A stretch of DNA of 64,000 nucleotides from Carya illinoinensis (lineage: Eukaryota; Streptophyta; Magnoliopsida; Fagales; Juglandaceae). The notes under the pieces are model-generated. The model saw only the letters and a program-made list of their open reading frames with translations, was not told where the DNA came from and did not search any database. This document shows, piece by piece, positions 19,621 through 31,262 of this stretch. The stretch spans positions 22,985,364 to 23,049,363 of the forward strand of contig NC_056762.1 of NCBI RefSeq assembly GCF_018687715.1, written 5' to 3'. A program made the translations under genes and the position numbers. Each line of letters starts with the position of its first letter. The first letter of the stretch is position 1.

Positions 19621-21859
19621 GGGAGTTTCCAATGGGCCAATGGTCAAGAGTTTCTAGTTTGGGCACCATGAGGCATTGTTCCCATGGATTGTGAATTCGG
19701 TGTGGTGCTTTCCGAATGAAAGAAAGCCGGGAAAAACCTTGAGGTGGTCTATAGTGATGTTCTTTTCACTTGGGTGAATATTGATCGGCTCTTTATTCTG
19801 CCGGCCATTCCCGTGTACTTTGTGGCCAATTTTTGAGTGGGTCATCCGCTCCTAGTAGACAAAAAATGCCCTCGTCTATTCCACCAAAGTAGAAGAGGAA
19901 GAAACCTCGCGTGGGAAGCGAGACGGTTAGTGGATCAGGTGGGGGCCAAGATTGATCCAGTTCTGAGTGTGAGGTTTTATATCCCTCGGTTGGTTTTGGA
20001 CAACAACGACGTGTTTCATTGCCCTCAAGGCACCTCTGAGCCTCATTGTGTGCATTTGTCATCCTTGCTTGGCAACCAAGAGCAGGTTCATCAGCCATCG
20101 CCAACTATTGATTGCCTAGTTGAGACCCTTGATCAAGAAGAGGCAGACATTGATGTGGTACTACATTGCATGTTTTTGAAGTCAGTCCTGAGGATTGCCT
20201 CGGTCTGCTTCCCAAGATGGCTTTTGAGGACATATTTGGGGGGGGGGGGGGGGGGGGGGGGGGGACATCTTCAGCACCAAGAGACCATGTTGGATTGCAT
20301 GGGATCAGCGATGAGGCATTACCTCAACTCAATCACAATGCTCCCTCACACGTCGAAGATGATGGGGTTAGCACCCCATCATCCATTCCTTCAACAGTTT
20401 TTGGCAGAGAAACTCTCAACTTCTTGTTCAATCCTCAAGGATTATCTCGCGAGGATCCTTCAAACATTGACCTTAGTGGGGGTCAGGTCTCTATACCTTC
20501 CCCGCCTATCAATACCATGCCTCTTAGTGGAGGAGATTCTTTTCCCATGAATCTAGAGGAGACTACAACCCAGGTTCTTTCTTCATGTGATATCGAATAA
20601 CCTAAGGAGGGCATATTTGCAATTCCAACCAGTACCACATTTCTATATTCTTCCACGGCTTCATCACCTTTGGTGGGTAAGTGGTTCCAAGCCTTTGTTC
20701 GCTGGCGGGGAGTATAACTTTTCAGGGTTGCCTGGCCCCTCTGAGTCTCATTCTTGGGGCCTACCCTGCGAGCCAACAAGCATATGGAAGACTCGGTTCA
20801 ATATATTGCACACAAACATAGGAGGCTTTTATTCCTTGGTAAGCCTCCTTATTCTAGCCGTTGTATTCCTGTCCTTTCCATTTTGAAATCTTCAATGGTT
20901 TTGTGTCTCACGGGGTTGATTCTCTTCTGACGGGATCATCAACCATCAGGCTTACTGAGAGGAAGAGGTTCACTTTTTGCGTGCCTTTGCTAACAAGGCT
21001 CGCCAAGTTGTTTTTGAGGTAAGGGCGAAGATAGACAAATTGGAGGAGGCTTTCTCCCATTCAGAGTCTTATTCTCATATACTATAGAACAGTGGCGGAA
21101 CTAAACATTTTTATGTTGTTGGGGGTGGGGGGCAATTTTTCTAATGTGCAATGTTTATGTAAAATAATAATAAAAAAAAATCTTATATTTAGTTCCACAA
21201 TAATTTGTAAGATAATAACTATATATAAAAGTTATATATCGATATATCATCTAATTTAAGAGATCTTTCATTTCAAAAATATATATATATAATTTTCCCA
21301 ATGCGTGTAAAAGTAAAATTTTAAAAAGCACAACTTATCATCCCTTTTATATTTCTTATAATAGGAGAAGCTCCCCCTCCCTCATTTCTAGAGAGAGATG
21401 CTCTCACCTCTATGTAGGAATCTAAGCCGAAAGCCCTCCCTAGAGAGGTGGGAGCTTCGACTCCTCTATTCCTCCTCCTTCTCTATTTCTTGTATTGTTT
21501 TCCCTTTTTTTTTCAGTCTTTATCTTTGTTTTGTGTTTCTTGTCAAAGCATGGAGATCTGCAGTTGGAGATCGCCAAGTTGTTTTGTGGAGGAGGGAGAG
21601 CCCATCATTCTGCTATGAAGATGGCAGTGCTACTGCCCGTGGTGCTTAAGCTAAAGTGACTTTGGTCAAGAGGAGCTACAATAGATGCAGAGTTAACAAT
21701 GGCCTCTTGCTGTTGGTGGTACAAGTCGCAGAGAGAGAGAATGGAGAAGCTACAAGTTGGTTTGCAGTACATGGGACAATAGCAAAAAGCAACCCACTTT
21801 TTCAACTTTGACCAAACCATGTTTTCAGCTTTGCCCATTAACCACATGGGACAAAGTGA
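19621..21859. other. Decayed retroelement interior with poly(G), no intact gene
   Basis: Frames at 19837-20550 and 20166-20600 are only held open across G27 (20238-20264) and share no domain. The part around 20960-21080 (L-T-E-R-K-R-F-T-F-C-like, then K-I-D-K-L-E-E-A-F) may be the coiled-coil tail of the gag-like protein. 21090-21360 is AT-rich. 21361-21860 resembles LTR leader DNA with GA-rich parts. Confidence 0.4.
20238..20264 (+). repeat. Homopolymer G27
   Basis: Twenty-seven consecutive G. Such a run can form a G-quadruplex and is also a common place for sequencing or assembly error, so its exact length is uncertain. Confidence 0.9.
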
Positions 21860-22455
21860 GGGGAGAGAGAGGGAAAGAGAAAAAGTGAAGGGAAAAAAAG
21901 CTAGGGGCTTGGATATTTAATCCAGACCCTCGTCTTGAGATCTTCAAAATGATCTAACGGTGAGTTTAAATAATGATTTAAAAATGTGTAAGTATTTATT
22001 TAATTTAAAACATTGAGAGGAAATAAAATAGAATATTATTTTATGAACTTTTAGTTCATAAAATAATATTCCTTCATCATTAATTCAAATGATGAAGTCT
22101 TATTAATTATTTGAAGAGAATAAAACCATTTAAATTCTTTAGAGTTTTTAACATATTTTAAATCTCATAATATTTTTAAATAACAAAAATCATTTAAATT
22201 AAATAATTTTTCACAATTAGAATATTTTTGGAGCTCTTCAAAAATATTATAATTGTGTTATTTAAAAACAAAACTTAGTTCGATAACACTAGAAATATTA
22301 CATATAATATTTTAAGACATTTAAAATATTCGTACGCTTTAAAATATTGAGCTTGCTTTAAAAATCTGCTTGGTATCTTTAAAAGCATGCCATCGAGGCT
22401 CGACAAGTAGAACGAGGCTAATAACTGTAAAAGAAAGAAGGAGTGGGTTGTTACA
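21860..22455 (+). repeat. LTR copy E, 3' fragment with inverted internal block
   Basis: 22208-22455 matches the end of copy D (18278-18523) directly and ends GGGTTGTTACA. But 21860-22208 matches copy D 17204-17510 as its reverse complement, including the GA-rich edge and the stretch around TTAATGATGAAGG. So the inner part is flipped relative to copy D. A perfect palindrome (22031-22071) sits inside the flipped part. Confidence 0.75.
22031..22071. repeat. Perfect 19-bp-arm palindrome, 3-base loop
   Basis: Arms GAATATTATTTTATGAACT and its exact complement surround TTT. Copy D has only a short imperfect equivalent (GGAATATATTC) at 17345-17355. Confidence 0.95.
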
Positions 22456-22471
22456 GCTTTGATCATAGCTA
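22455..22471 (+). repeat. LINE 2 target-site duplication, left
   Basis: AGCTTTGATCATAGCTA, identical over 17 bases to 25440-25456. It lies directly at the end of LTR copy E. Confidence 0.9.
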
Positions 22472-22932
22472 TAATATTGGTGTCATATTCACAGGTTACT
22501 TCTCAACTTTATTCAATACTTTTTTGCCTACTAATATTGAGTCCTGCTTGTCTGCTCTATAACCAAAATTCACTACTAAGATGGAGACTTGCCTAAATAA
22601 TCCATTCACTGGGGAGGAAGAAAAAGTGGCCATGTTCCAAATAAACCCACTAGGGTCTCCTGACCCTGATGGGTTCCCTGCACAATTCTACCAAATCAAA
22701 GTGGGGAGAAGTGTGTTGTTTTGTCTTGCAAGTCCTGAATCAAAGGGGATCCATGAATGAGGTGAATAACACCTTCATTACCCTCATCCCTAAGGTCAAA
22801 AGCCCAAGATAGGTAGCTGAATACAGGCCTATAAACCTATGCAATGTGTTGTATAAAGTGGTTTAAAAATCACTAGCAAATAGAATGAAACTTATCCTTC
22901 CCTAGCTCATATCACTGAATCAAAGTACTTTT

Positions 22933-23661
22933 GTGCCTGGAAGGCTCATCTCAGACAACACTCTTGTAGCTTATGAGGTTCTCCACTCAATGACTTCGAA
23001 GATTAAAGGGAAGAAAGGTTTCAAGACACTCAAATTGGATATGAGCAAGGCATATGACGAGGTAGAGTGGGTCTTTTTGAAAGCTATGATGACCAAAATA
23101 GGCTTCCCTCTTCACTGGGTTCACCTGGTTCAGAAGTGCCTTAACTCTGTGTCTTACTCAATTTTGGTTAATGGAGAACCTCAACAGAGTTTTAATCCTT
23201 CTAGAGGTATTCGTCAAGGGGACCCCATTTCCCCATACATCTTTATTCTATGTGCAGAATCCCTAGCAGCAATGCTACACAAACCTGAAGAGATGGGGGA
23301 CATCACTAGTGCCCCTATTGGAAGAGGCCCTACCAAAGTGACTCATATGTTCTTTGCAGATGATAGCTTACTTTTCTACCAAGCTTCTCCCAAGGAGCTC
23401 TCAAAAGTCATTGCCATCTTGGATACATATGAGTATGCCTCAGGCCAAGTGCTTAACAGGGACAAGTCCTCAGTATTCTTTAGCAAGAACACAAAGAAAG
23501 AGATGCAGGCACACATTCTACAACTTGTTGGGATGAAATCCACAGGAACCTTTGAGAAATGTCTTGGCCTACCTATAGTATTGGGAAGAACTAAAGTAGC
23601 TGCTTTTCACTCTCTCATAGACAGAACTTGGTCTCATGTGGCAAATTGGAAAACAAACTAG
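22933..23661 (+). pseudogene. LINE 2 RT palm
   Basis: An open segment of 242 codons in mid-domain: V-P-G-R-L-I-S-D-N, LKLDMSKAYDEVEW (motif A intact), G-I-R-Q-G-D-P-I-S-P-Y, FADD at 23353-23364, then VLNRDKSSVFFSKNT. It is stopped by TAG 23659-23661. The preceding fingers (22600-22930) are shifted and carry stops (SPDPDGFPAQFY is still visible near 22660). Confidence 0.88.
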
Positions 23662-24168
23662 CTATCCTCTACAGGCAAAGAAATCCTTCTCAAAGCAGTG
23701 CTTCAAGCCATCCCCCTTTACTCAATGGGAATGTTTCTCCTCCCTGAGTCCATCACCCAAAAGCTCAACCAGTTACTAAAGAAATTTTGGTGGGGTTTCA
23801 ATGAGGACTCATCTAAAATTTAGTGGATCCCTTAGGATCAACTTAGCTAAGCTAAGGAGCATGGAGGCCTCGGTTTCAGGGATTTCAAAGCTTTCAACCT
23901 GGCTATGCTTTCCAAGCAAAGCTGGAGGATGCTCCAAGATCCTTCCTCCCTTGTATCAAGAGTGTTTAAACACAAATATTTCAAAGCATGGAAGTTATTG
24001 GATGCCAAGCTGGGCTCGGGTCCTTCATTTGCTTGGAGAAGCATTATAGCTAGAATGCCTATCCTCAAGTTAGGCCTAATGTGGAGAGTTGGAAATGGAT
24101 GCAGCATCAACATTTGGACTCAAAAAGTGGATACCCTCCCTACCCTCCTTTCATGTGACTACCCCTAG
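23662..24168 (+). pseudogene. LINE 2 RT thumb and linker
   Basis: G-K-E-I-L-L-K-A-V-L-Q-A-I-P, KFWWGFNEDS, then HGGLGFRDFKAFNLAMLSKQ and W-R-V-G-N-G, with stops at the start (TAG/TAG/TAA near 23820-23850) and at 24166. It follows the palm directly in the LINE order. Confidence 0.82.
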
Positions 24169-24424
24169 AGCAACTAACTGCTGGTGTGAAAAAATATGTG
24201 ATTTAATTTATCTAAGATAGAGAAGATGGAAGGAATACCTCCTAATGGAGATGTTTTTAGAAGATGAGATTAAGGCCATAATTTCCATCCCTATCAGTGT
24301 TGGAGGTAGAGAAGATAGACTAACTTGGCATCTAACAACTAATGGGCAATATTCTCTAAAAAGTGGATAACACTACCAGAAGCATCTAGAAGCTGAAGAA
24401 GAAGGGAATAATTCGAACAGGCAA

Positions 24425-25406
24425 ATGGAAATAGGAGTGTGGAAGAGGCTATGGAAAATAGGTGTGGCCCCAGCAGTCAAACATTTCATATGGAGGGAAC
24501 ATAAAGAAGCACTACCCACCCTAGCAAACCTAAAAAGAAGGAAAATTGTAGAAGACAGTGTATGCCCTATTTGCAAACTTGAACTCGAGACTTCTGGTCA
24601 TGTCCTATGGGGTTGTGTAGCAGCTAGGAATATGTGGAGCCAGGGATGTATCAAGGTCCAAAAAATGTCCTATCAAAGTGACCTCTTCTTCAAAATATGG
24701 GCAATGCTAGATCAAAAACTTGACCCAAGTGAACTCGAGGAAATAGCAGTTATGATGAGGGGCTTATGGTCTAGGAGAAACGACCTACTTCATGGCAAAG
24801 ACTTTAAGCATCCTAATCACCTTCTCCAAGGGGCTAAAACAAAAGCTCTTGCCTACAAAGATGCAAACCTGCCTCAACAAGACCCCCAACAACAAGCTGA
24901 TCAAAGGGGTACAGTCATGGCAAAAACCAGCAAGAGGATCATACAAGGTCAATTGGGATGCAGCTCTAAAAGTAGAAATATGAAGAATGGGATTGGGAGT
25001 TCTAGTTAGGGATCACCAAGGCCATGTCATAGGAGCACTAAGAGCAAGGAGACCACTAGCAGGAAAAGCTTTTGAAGCAGAAGCACACGGGTTAGTATTC
25101 GCAACCATTTTTTGCAAAGAGTTGGGCCTTAACTAGATCAATATAGAGGGGGACACCAAGCAAGTTATCAACCTACTTCATGGACTGGAAAAGAACTGGA
25201 GCCTGGTAGGTCTATTAGTTGAAGATGCAAGGTACATTTTGGCAAGTATTGGCAATTGGAAAGCTTCACATGTTTTTCAAGAAGCTAACAAAGATGATCA
25301 CAAACTAGTAAAATCTGCTTTATCCTTAGATGAAGATGTATACAAAATTGAAGAATGCCCCTTGTGCATTCAATCAATTGTAACTTTTGAGCTGGTTTCA
25401 GCATGA
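24425..25406 (+). pseudogene. LINE 2 zf-RVT and RNase H
   Basis: 24425-25009 holds the zinc-binding RT domain: H-F-I-W-R, CPICKLELETSGHVLWGC from 24563. From 24942 another frame reads Y-K-V-N-W-D-A-A-L-K, a stop, then GLGVLVRDHQGHVIGALRA, E-A-E-A-H-G-L, N-I-E-G-D-T-K-Q-V and ends TGA 25404-25406. The D-x-D and E-x-D positions of RNase H are recognisable but the frame is broken twice. Confidence 0.82.
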
Positions 25407-25439
25407 TTAATGAGATTAGTTATCCAATTTTTTTAAAAA

Positions 25440-25456
25440 AGCTTTGATCATAGCTA
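25440..25456 (+). repeat. LINE 2 target-site duplication, right
   Basis: Exact copy of 22455-22471. Sequence beyond it is copia interior. Confidence 0.9.
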
Positions 25457-25499
25457 CCAAAATGCCCCCCTCCTTTTTCTGCTAATCTCACCAATGTAA

Positions 25500-26850
25500 C
25501 CTCACCTTTACCTCATCTTAATTCGTGGTTCCCCGATACGGCAGCCACTCATCACTTCACCTCTGATTTCAGCAAACTTAATGTGGATTCTTCATCATAT
25601 CAAGGCCCTGACCAAGTAAGCATTGGAGACGGATCTTCCTTGCCGATTTAGCTTATGAGTTTTGCGTAGCTTCATTCTCCTTCTGGCAACTTTCTTCTCT
25701 CTAAATTACTTCATGTCCCTTCTATTACAAAGAACTTACTTTCAGTTAGACAATTTTCACATGACAACTCAGTTTATTTTGAGTTTTACTCTGATTGTTT
25801 CATTGTGAAGGATTTGCAAATACGGCGGGTTCTTCTTCAAGGCACCGTTAAAAATGGACTGTATATCTTACTTGCAGATGTTACCACCTCTTCATCATTA
25901 TCGGTCTCGTCTCAAGACTACCTTGGTGATCATACCTCTCCATTCCAGTGGCACCTTTGACTTGGTCACCCATCTCCAAAGATCATAGCCTTCGTAATTA
26001 ATCACTTTCATCTTCCCACTAATTCTCCTAAACCGCTCCAATCCTGCTCAATTTGTCTATAAGCTAAAGCACACACACTACCCCACCCTCCATCACCATC
26101 TAGGTCCACCCACCCTTTTGCTTTAATGTTTTTAGATGTATGGGGTCCGGCCCTGGTTCTATCTAGCACAAGTTGTCATTTTTATTTTTCTATTGTAGAT
26201 TATTACTCTTAAGTATCTTTGGTTATTTCCAATTCAATTAAAATTAGATGTTACTTCTATTTCCACTGCCTTCTTGAATTATGTTCATAATTATTTTTCT
26301 TCAAAAATTCTGGAAGTTCAATCTAACTGGGGTGGAGAATTTAGACCACTCAAAAAAAATTCTTCATTCATATGGCATCATACATCGCCTTACATGCCTG
26401 TATTCCCATGCTCAAAATGGGATTGTTGAACATCGTCATAGACATGTAGTTGAAACAGGCCTCTCTCTTTTGGCCTAGGTATCAATACCACCTTAAATAC
26501 TGGTCTGACGCTTTTCAAATATCTATTTGTTTTAATCAATAGAATGCCTACCCCGGTCTTGAACAGTAAATCTCCATTTCAAATTCTTTTTAAAAACTCT
26601 TCTGACTACAATTTTTTACACACCTTTGACACTGCCTGTTGGCCAAATTTAAGGCCTTATAATCATCATAAATTGGACTTCCGCTCCTATCTTTGTGTCT
26701 TCATGGGCTACAACCCATATCATAAAGGCTATCGTTGCTTTCATCTTCCATCAGGCCGAATCTATATATCTAGAGATGTTGTCTTCAATGAAAACGAGTT
26801 TGCTTTTGCCCAATCCAATACTCAACCTCACAACTAGTCCACACAATCTG
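25500..26850 (+). pseudogene. Copia protease remnant, GAG-pre-integrase and integrase
   Basis: W-F-P-D-T-A-A-T-H-H-F (25530-25560) is the copia protease/pre-integrase signature. Then come LLHVPSITKNLLSVRQFSHD, W-H-L...L-G-H-P-S, broken integrase blocks (F-L-D-V-W-G-P; H-A-Q-N-G-I-V-E-H-R-H-R-H) and the end of integrase K-L-D-F-R-S-Y-L-C-V-F-M-G-Y, then RCFHLPSGRIYISRDVVF. At least ten stops or shifts are present. Confidence 0.82.
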
Positions 26851-27119
26851 CTCCCACTAAAAATTCATTTCATGCAACTCCACCGTTTAATGGCCCACAT
26901 CTCCCAAACCAAACTCTCAACCTAATAACACCCATTAACTCTGGCCTAACCACTCATCCCTTAATCTTAATTCAAACTGAGCCTTAGCCTCACAATCCTA
27001 ATGCTTCCTCAAACCCATCTCCCATACACTCAAATCCTACCGAGCCTCAGCCTACCGCATCACAACCCAATTCCTCTCTAACACATTTTGAATCTCTAAA
27101 ATCCCTAAATTTCCAAATT

Positions 27120-28353
27120 GTGGCTCCTTCGGTGCAACCTGTGACTCCATCAAATATGGTTTCCTCCATTGCCACTCAACCTTGCAACATTCATCCTATG
27201 ACTACACGTGCCAAGGTAAACATCACCAAACCTCTTACACGCATAGATGGAACTATACCATGGCCACCTCCAAAACACTCATTGTCACTCACAACTGTGA
27301 CACCCACTATGATTCCAGAGGAACCAGCCTCCTACACGGAGGCATCTAAGTTTCTAGAATGGCGTGCAGCCAAGGAAACGGAAGTCCAAGCCCTTCCACA
27401 CAACAAAACATGGGATTTAGTTCCCCCCTCTTCCACTTTCAATTTCTTAGGTCCTAAATGGATTCTAAAGACTAAGAGGAAAGCCGATAGTACCTTAGAA
27501 CGGTATAAGGCAAGTCTTGTAGCTAAGGGCTTTCACCAGCAGACTTTTACTTTCATTTGTTGTTTCTTGTAATTGGCCTCTGCAACAGTTAGATATACAT
27601 AATGCATTTTTACATGGTGACTTGGAGGAAGCAGTCTATATGTGCCAACCCACTGGTTTTGTTCATCCGGATTTTCCCTCACATGTGTGCAAATTGAAAA
27701 AGGCCATCTATGGTCTCAAACAGGCACCCAGGGCCTGGTTCTCTAGACTCAATAGCAAATTGTTTGAATTAGGCTTTCAAGAGTCCAAATCTGACTCATC
27801 TCTCTTCATTCATCATAATTCATCACAGTCTGTATTTGTGTTAATGTATGTTGATGACATTATTGTTACAAGGTCAAGTCAGTCCTTAGTTTCAGATTTT
27901 ATCACTGCTCTTGCTATGTCTTTTCTTGTCAAGGACTTGGGTGCACTTCATTATTTTCTAGGAATTGAAATATCCTGTGTTGCTCAAGGCTTGTATTTAA
28001 GTCAATCTAAATATATTTATGATCTTCTTAGAAAAGCAAACATGCATCAAGCCAAACCCAGTTCCACCCCCCTGATGTCCATCTCTCTTAAGCTCTCGAC
28101 ATTTGAGGGATCTTTCTTTGAAGATCCTCACTTATACCGAAGCATTGTTGGGAGCTTTCAATATCTAGCATTCACTAGGCCTAACATTTCGTTCACTGTC
28201 AATAAGGTTTTTCAATACATGCATAATCCTAAAGTCCCTCATTGGCAAGTTGTCAAAAGGATTCTTAGATATCTTAGGCTCACTCCCAACTTTGGAATTC
28301 ATTTTGCTAAGTCTTCCAAATTCACTCTATCGGCTTTCTCTGATGCGAACTAG
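27120..28353 (+). pseudogene. Copia reverse transcriptase
   Basis: 27120-27572 reads to W-I-L-K-T-K-R-K and Y-K-A-S-L-V-A-K-G-F-H-Q-Q, then goes out of phase (T-F-S-P-V-V region lost). 27622-28353 resumes with E-E-A-V-Y-M-C-Q-P-T-G-F, LKKAIYGLKQAPRAWF and the catalytic YVDDII at 27847-27864. It continues through LGALHYFLGIEISCV and IVGSFQYLAFTRPNISF to a TAG at 28351. The palm is well kept, so decay is moderate. Confidence 0.9.
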
Positions 28354-28745
28354 GCTGGGTGCCCAAATGATAGAAAATCCACAGGCAGGTTTTGTGTTTT
28401 CTTTGGCTCTCAGTTAATTTCCTGGGGTTTCAAAAAGTAGTCAACGATTGCAAGATCTTCCACTGAAGCTAAGTACAAGGCAATTGCTAACACTATGTGT
28501 GAAATTTTATGGATACAATCTCTTCTCAAAGAACTAGATATTTACTTAGCTGATCCACCAATCCTGTGGTGTGACAATTTAGGAGCAACATATCTTTTTG
28601 TAAATCTAGTTCTACATGCTCCTACTAAGTATGTAGAACTTGATTACTATTTTGTTAGGGATCGAGTAGCAGCAAAAACTCTCAAAGTCTCATTTTTGTC
28701 CAGCAAAGATCAATTGGCTGACATTCTTACAAAACCATGGACAAC
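28354..28745 (+). pseudogene. Copia RNase H
   Basis: A-G-C-P-N-D-R-K-S-T-G-R-F-C-V-F, S-W-G-F-K-K, stop, then S-T-E-A-K-Y-K-A-I-A, L-W-C-D-N-L-G-A-T-Y-L and D-Q-L-A-D-I-L-T-K-P. It lies in the same phase as the RT but is broken by TAG codons at 28351 and 28438. The catalytic D...E...D positions are present. Confidence 0.85.
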
Positions 28746-28810
28746 AGCTCGCTTCCTTCTTCTTCGCTCAAGGATCATAGTTTCACAAGTGCCACTTGGA
28801 TCCAAGGGGG

Positions 28811-29090
28811 CTATTAAGGAAAATACCAAAGCAAGCACCTCAGCAACAAATATAGAATCTGTACAACACAAGCCACACACAGTAGAGAGAGGAAGCATAG
28901 TAGAGAAGCAAAGATTCTTCCAGAAATCAGGATTCATTCCTAGTAGGACAAGTGTCAATAAATCCAAGATTTGTGAAAGTTAGTTAGCTGAAAATATTGT
29001 ATATATATAGCATTGTATATCGTCAACAGTGTAAGCAAGAAAATACAATGAAATGAAATGGCAATGATATTCAGTCATTCTCTCGAGCAG
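28811..29090 (+). repeat. Probable copia 3' LTR
   Basis: The CCAAGGGGGC tract (28803-28811) marks the start; TATATATA and a purine/AT stretch follow. The end near CTCGAGCA is chosen by CA only. No second copy in the window confirms the borders. Confidence 0.45.
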
Positions 29091-29807
29091 TTGATATGCA
29101 TACTGGGCATTAATCTCAATAAGCAGCCTAACCACGCAGCGTGGCCAAATGGTAGCATCTTGCACTCTCACATTCACCACCCCGCTGCCACCTTCGAGAA
29201 CCAAGCCTCACTGCCGTGAGCCACTTCTTTCGTCAATCACCAAGCACCGAAGCCATGCCCAAAGCCACCGTGAACTCAGCCACCATGACAGCAATTTACA
29301 GCTCAACTCCACACACGGCAACAATCTGCATGTAGAAACACAACGTCCGATGACCCATTTTCTCCACCATCCAACACAGAAAAAACATCAGAGCCTCTGT
29401 TTCAAGTTCCCAAAACAGAGCACTTCTCCTGCCCAAAACCTCACCGAGCATCACCACCACGGACACCATCCACCCACGGCTCTTTCACAGATGCCAAGTC
29501 CACTGCCCAAGCCAACCACTGGAGCTAGAGCACACGGCAGCAACCCAAATCATGCATGCCCTTCTGCGTCCATGAGCTGCGACAATGATCACCTTCGCCG
29601 TGAGCCACCCATAGCCCAAATCTGCCACGTCGTTGCAGACCTCACGCATGGCCTTCTTTCTCTCTCTGTTTCAACCATCCGAAAACAGAGCATGTTTGAT
29701 GCTCTTTGCCCGTTTCCGCTGAAAACTCCCCCATGCAGACCATGAACTCAAGCCGCCGCCCTTGTCCACAGCCCAAATACGCCATGAGCAGCCCAGCTGA
29801 CGCCGAT

Positions 29808-29851
<44 letters not shown>

Positions 29852-31262
29852 CTTTCCGTTGTCTAGCCGTCGCACCACCCAGCCGCAAGACTCGGCCACC
29901 AAGTCTATTGTTCCATTGCAAGCCACCTCAGCCTCACGCACCAGCTCCGTTCGAATGCTCCCTGCCGCGCCATCGTGGTTCTTCCTCGGCAGCCGAGCTC
30001 CTTCACGTCTCACGGGTCTCAGTTTCCATTTGTTCTCCAGGGGTGAGCTGCCGCAAGTCTCTTCCTCTCTGTTGCCATCTGCTACCATCTTACACGGAAT
30101 GGATGTATGATATGAGAATATCATTTAGTTTAGGTAAGCATTACGTTGATACTCTTAAAGAGGTTTCTAAATGATAAGAAATGAAAATGAAAATCTTTTA
30201 TGAAAAATGTTCTTTTATGCAATTAAAGAAATAAAATGATGTTTTATAAAAATATGCTAAGTATTAATATTCAAAGGTATATATATGTATGACCTTCTTT
30301 GGTAGCCCCTAGTTATGCACTTAAAGTATTAAGTTGTATGCATATGAATGGATGATATAAGTAGTATTTATTATATTTATGTTCCATTAAATAAAATGAT
30401 AATGTTTATGTTTTATGTTATGAAATGATGTTTTGAATGGACTGATGAATGAAAAGAATGAAAAGAAAATGAATGAAAAAAAAAGGAAATTATGGAAAAG
30501 AAATGAATGTTTTAATGTATAAAGTTACGTAACGGCTAATGACTGAATGAGAAGGTACCAAAAGAGGGGTAGATTGCAATGCAGGATAAGTAGCACTGGC
30601 CACTAACTGAGGGATTCCTAACCTGCAATCACGAGCGAAGTCAGGTCTAAAGAAAAACCGCTAACCCCAACACACGGGGTGTAATAGTGTGTATCAGCTA
30701 AAGGAAAGTGATAAGAGAATGTATGTATGCTCAGACTCTTTAAGAAAAGAAAGTACGAGGTGTGGAAAGTGTTTTATGAAAGAAAAATATTTTTAAACAA
30801 AAACCTTACCTTGTAAAGTTTTCAAATAAAATATATGCTTATGTAAAGTACATATATGAATGTGAATGCATGACTGAAAATCTATGTTAGTATATTTTAG
30901 TTGTATGAAGTAATGCTTATGAGTGTTCGACTCATTTTAGTTTTTATGTATGCCTCACCCACGGACAGAGTGAGGATGAGGTGTCAAGATAGACACGGCT
31001 CTAAGGGAAGTGTGATAGCAGCTTAGGCGGGTTTTCATGAAAATGTATGAGAAGGAAATTTGCAAAATGACTTTTATTTTAATTTAATGTATTCCGCTGC
31101 AAAACTCGCTTTTAACTTGTTGAGTAGGTTTTTATTTTAAATATAAAACATTTCATATCCTGAGAAGGAAAGAGAAAAGAAAAGTTTTAAAAGGTTCAAT
31201 AACTCCTGTCTTATTTTCTAAAATCACTTTCTAAAAGTCTCATCACAAGGACGGGCTTTACA
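29091..31262 (+). repeat. LTR-like block G of a third gypsy-type family
   Basis: A GC-rich CCACC-rich part (29150-30090) with a 38-bp CT run (29811-29848) is followed by an AT-rich part (30100-30540), a TCACCCACGGACAGAGTGAG region and an end in ACGGGCTTTACA at 31262. This composition and ending mirror LTR copies D and A. The frames at 29149-29745 and 29706-30110 are low-complexity Ser/His/Pro reads without a domain. The start could not be set because no partner copy is present. Confidence 0.45.
29811..29848 (+). repeat. (TC)n microsatellite, 38 bp
   Basis: Pure TC run within block G. Confidence 0.95.

Larger units (their letters stand above)
22472..25439 (+). mobile_element. LINE 2: 5'-truncated L1-type LINE with 17-bp target duplication
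   Basis: It starts in the endonuclease-RT linker (T-G-Y-F-S-T-L-F), runs through RT, thumb, zf-RVT and RNase H, and ends in a short A6 at 25435-25440. Exact 17-bp duplications flank it, which proves insertion by target-primed reverse transcription with 5' truncation. Stops and frameshifts are present in every domain. It inserted at the border between LTR copy E and a copia element. Confidence 0.93.
25441..29090 (+). mobile_element. Decayed Ty1/copia retrotransposon, protease to 3' LTR
   Basis: Order of domains (protease remnant, GAG-pre-integrase, integrase, RT, RNase H) is that of Ty1/copia. Gag and the 5' LTR are missing from the left side, where LTR copy E and LINE 2 are found. A polypurine tract at 28804-28810 leads into a probable ~280-bp 3' LTR. 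Many stops make it inactive. Confidence 0.88.

Noticed and set aside
20166..20600. Poly-glycine protein
   Set aside because: The glycine run is the G27 homopolymer; flanks have no similarity between overlapping frames.
21090..21360. Possible separate SINE or MITE starting near AGTGGCGGAAC
   Set aside because: No inverted ends, poly(A) or target duplication could be found.
29149..30110. Possible His/Ser/Pro-rich host gene
   Set aside because: Low-complexity reads through a CT run in an LTR-like block; both strands are open, typical of biased composition.
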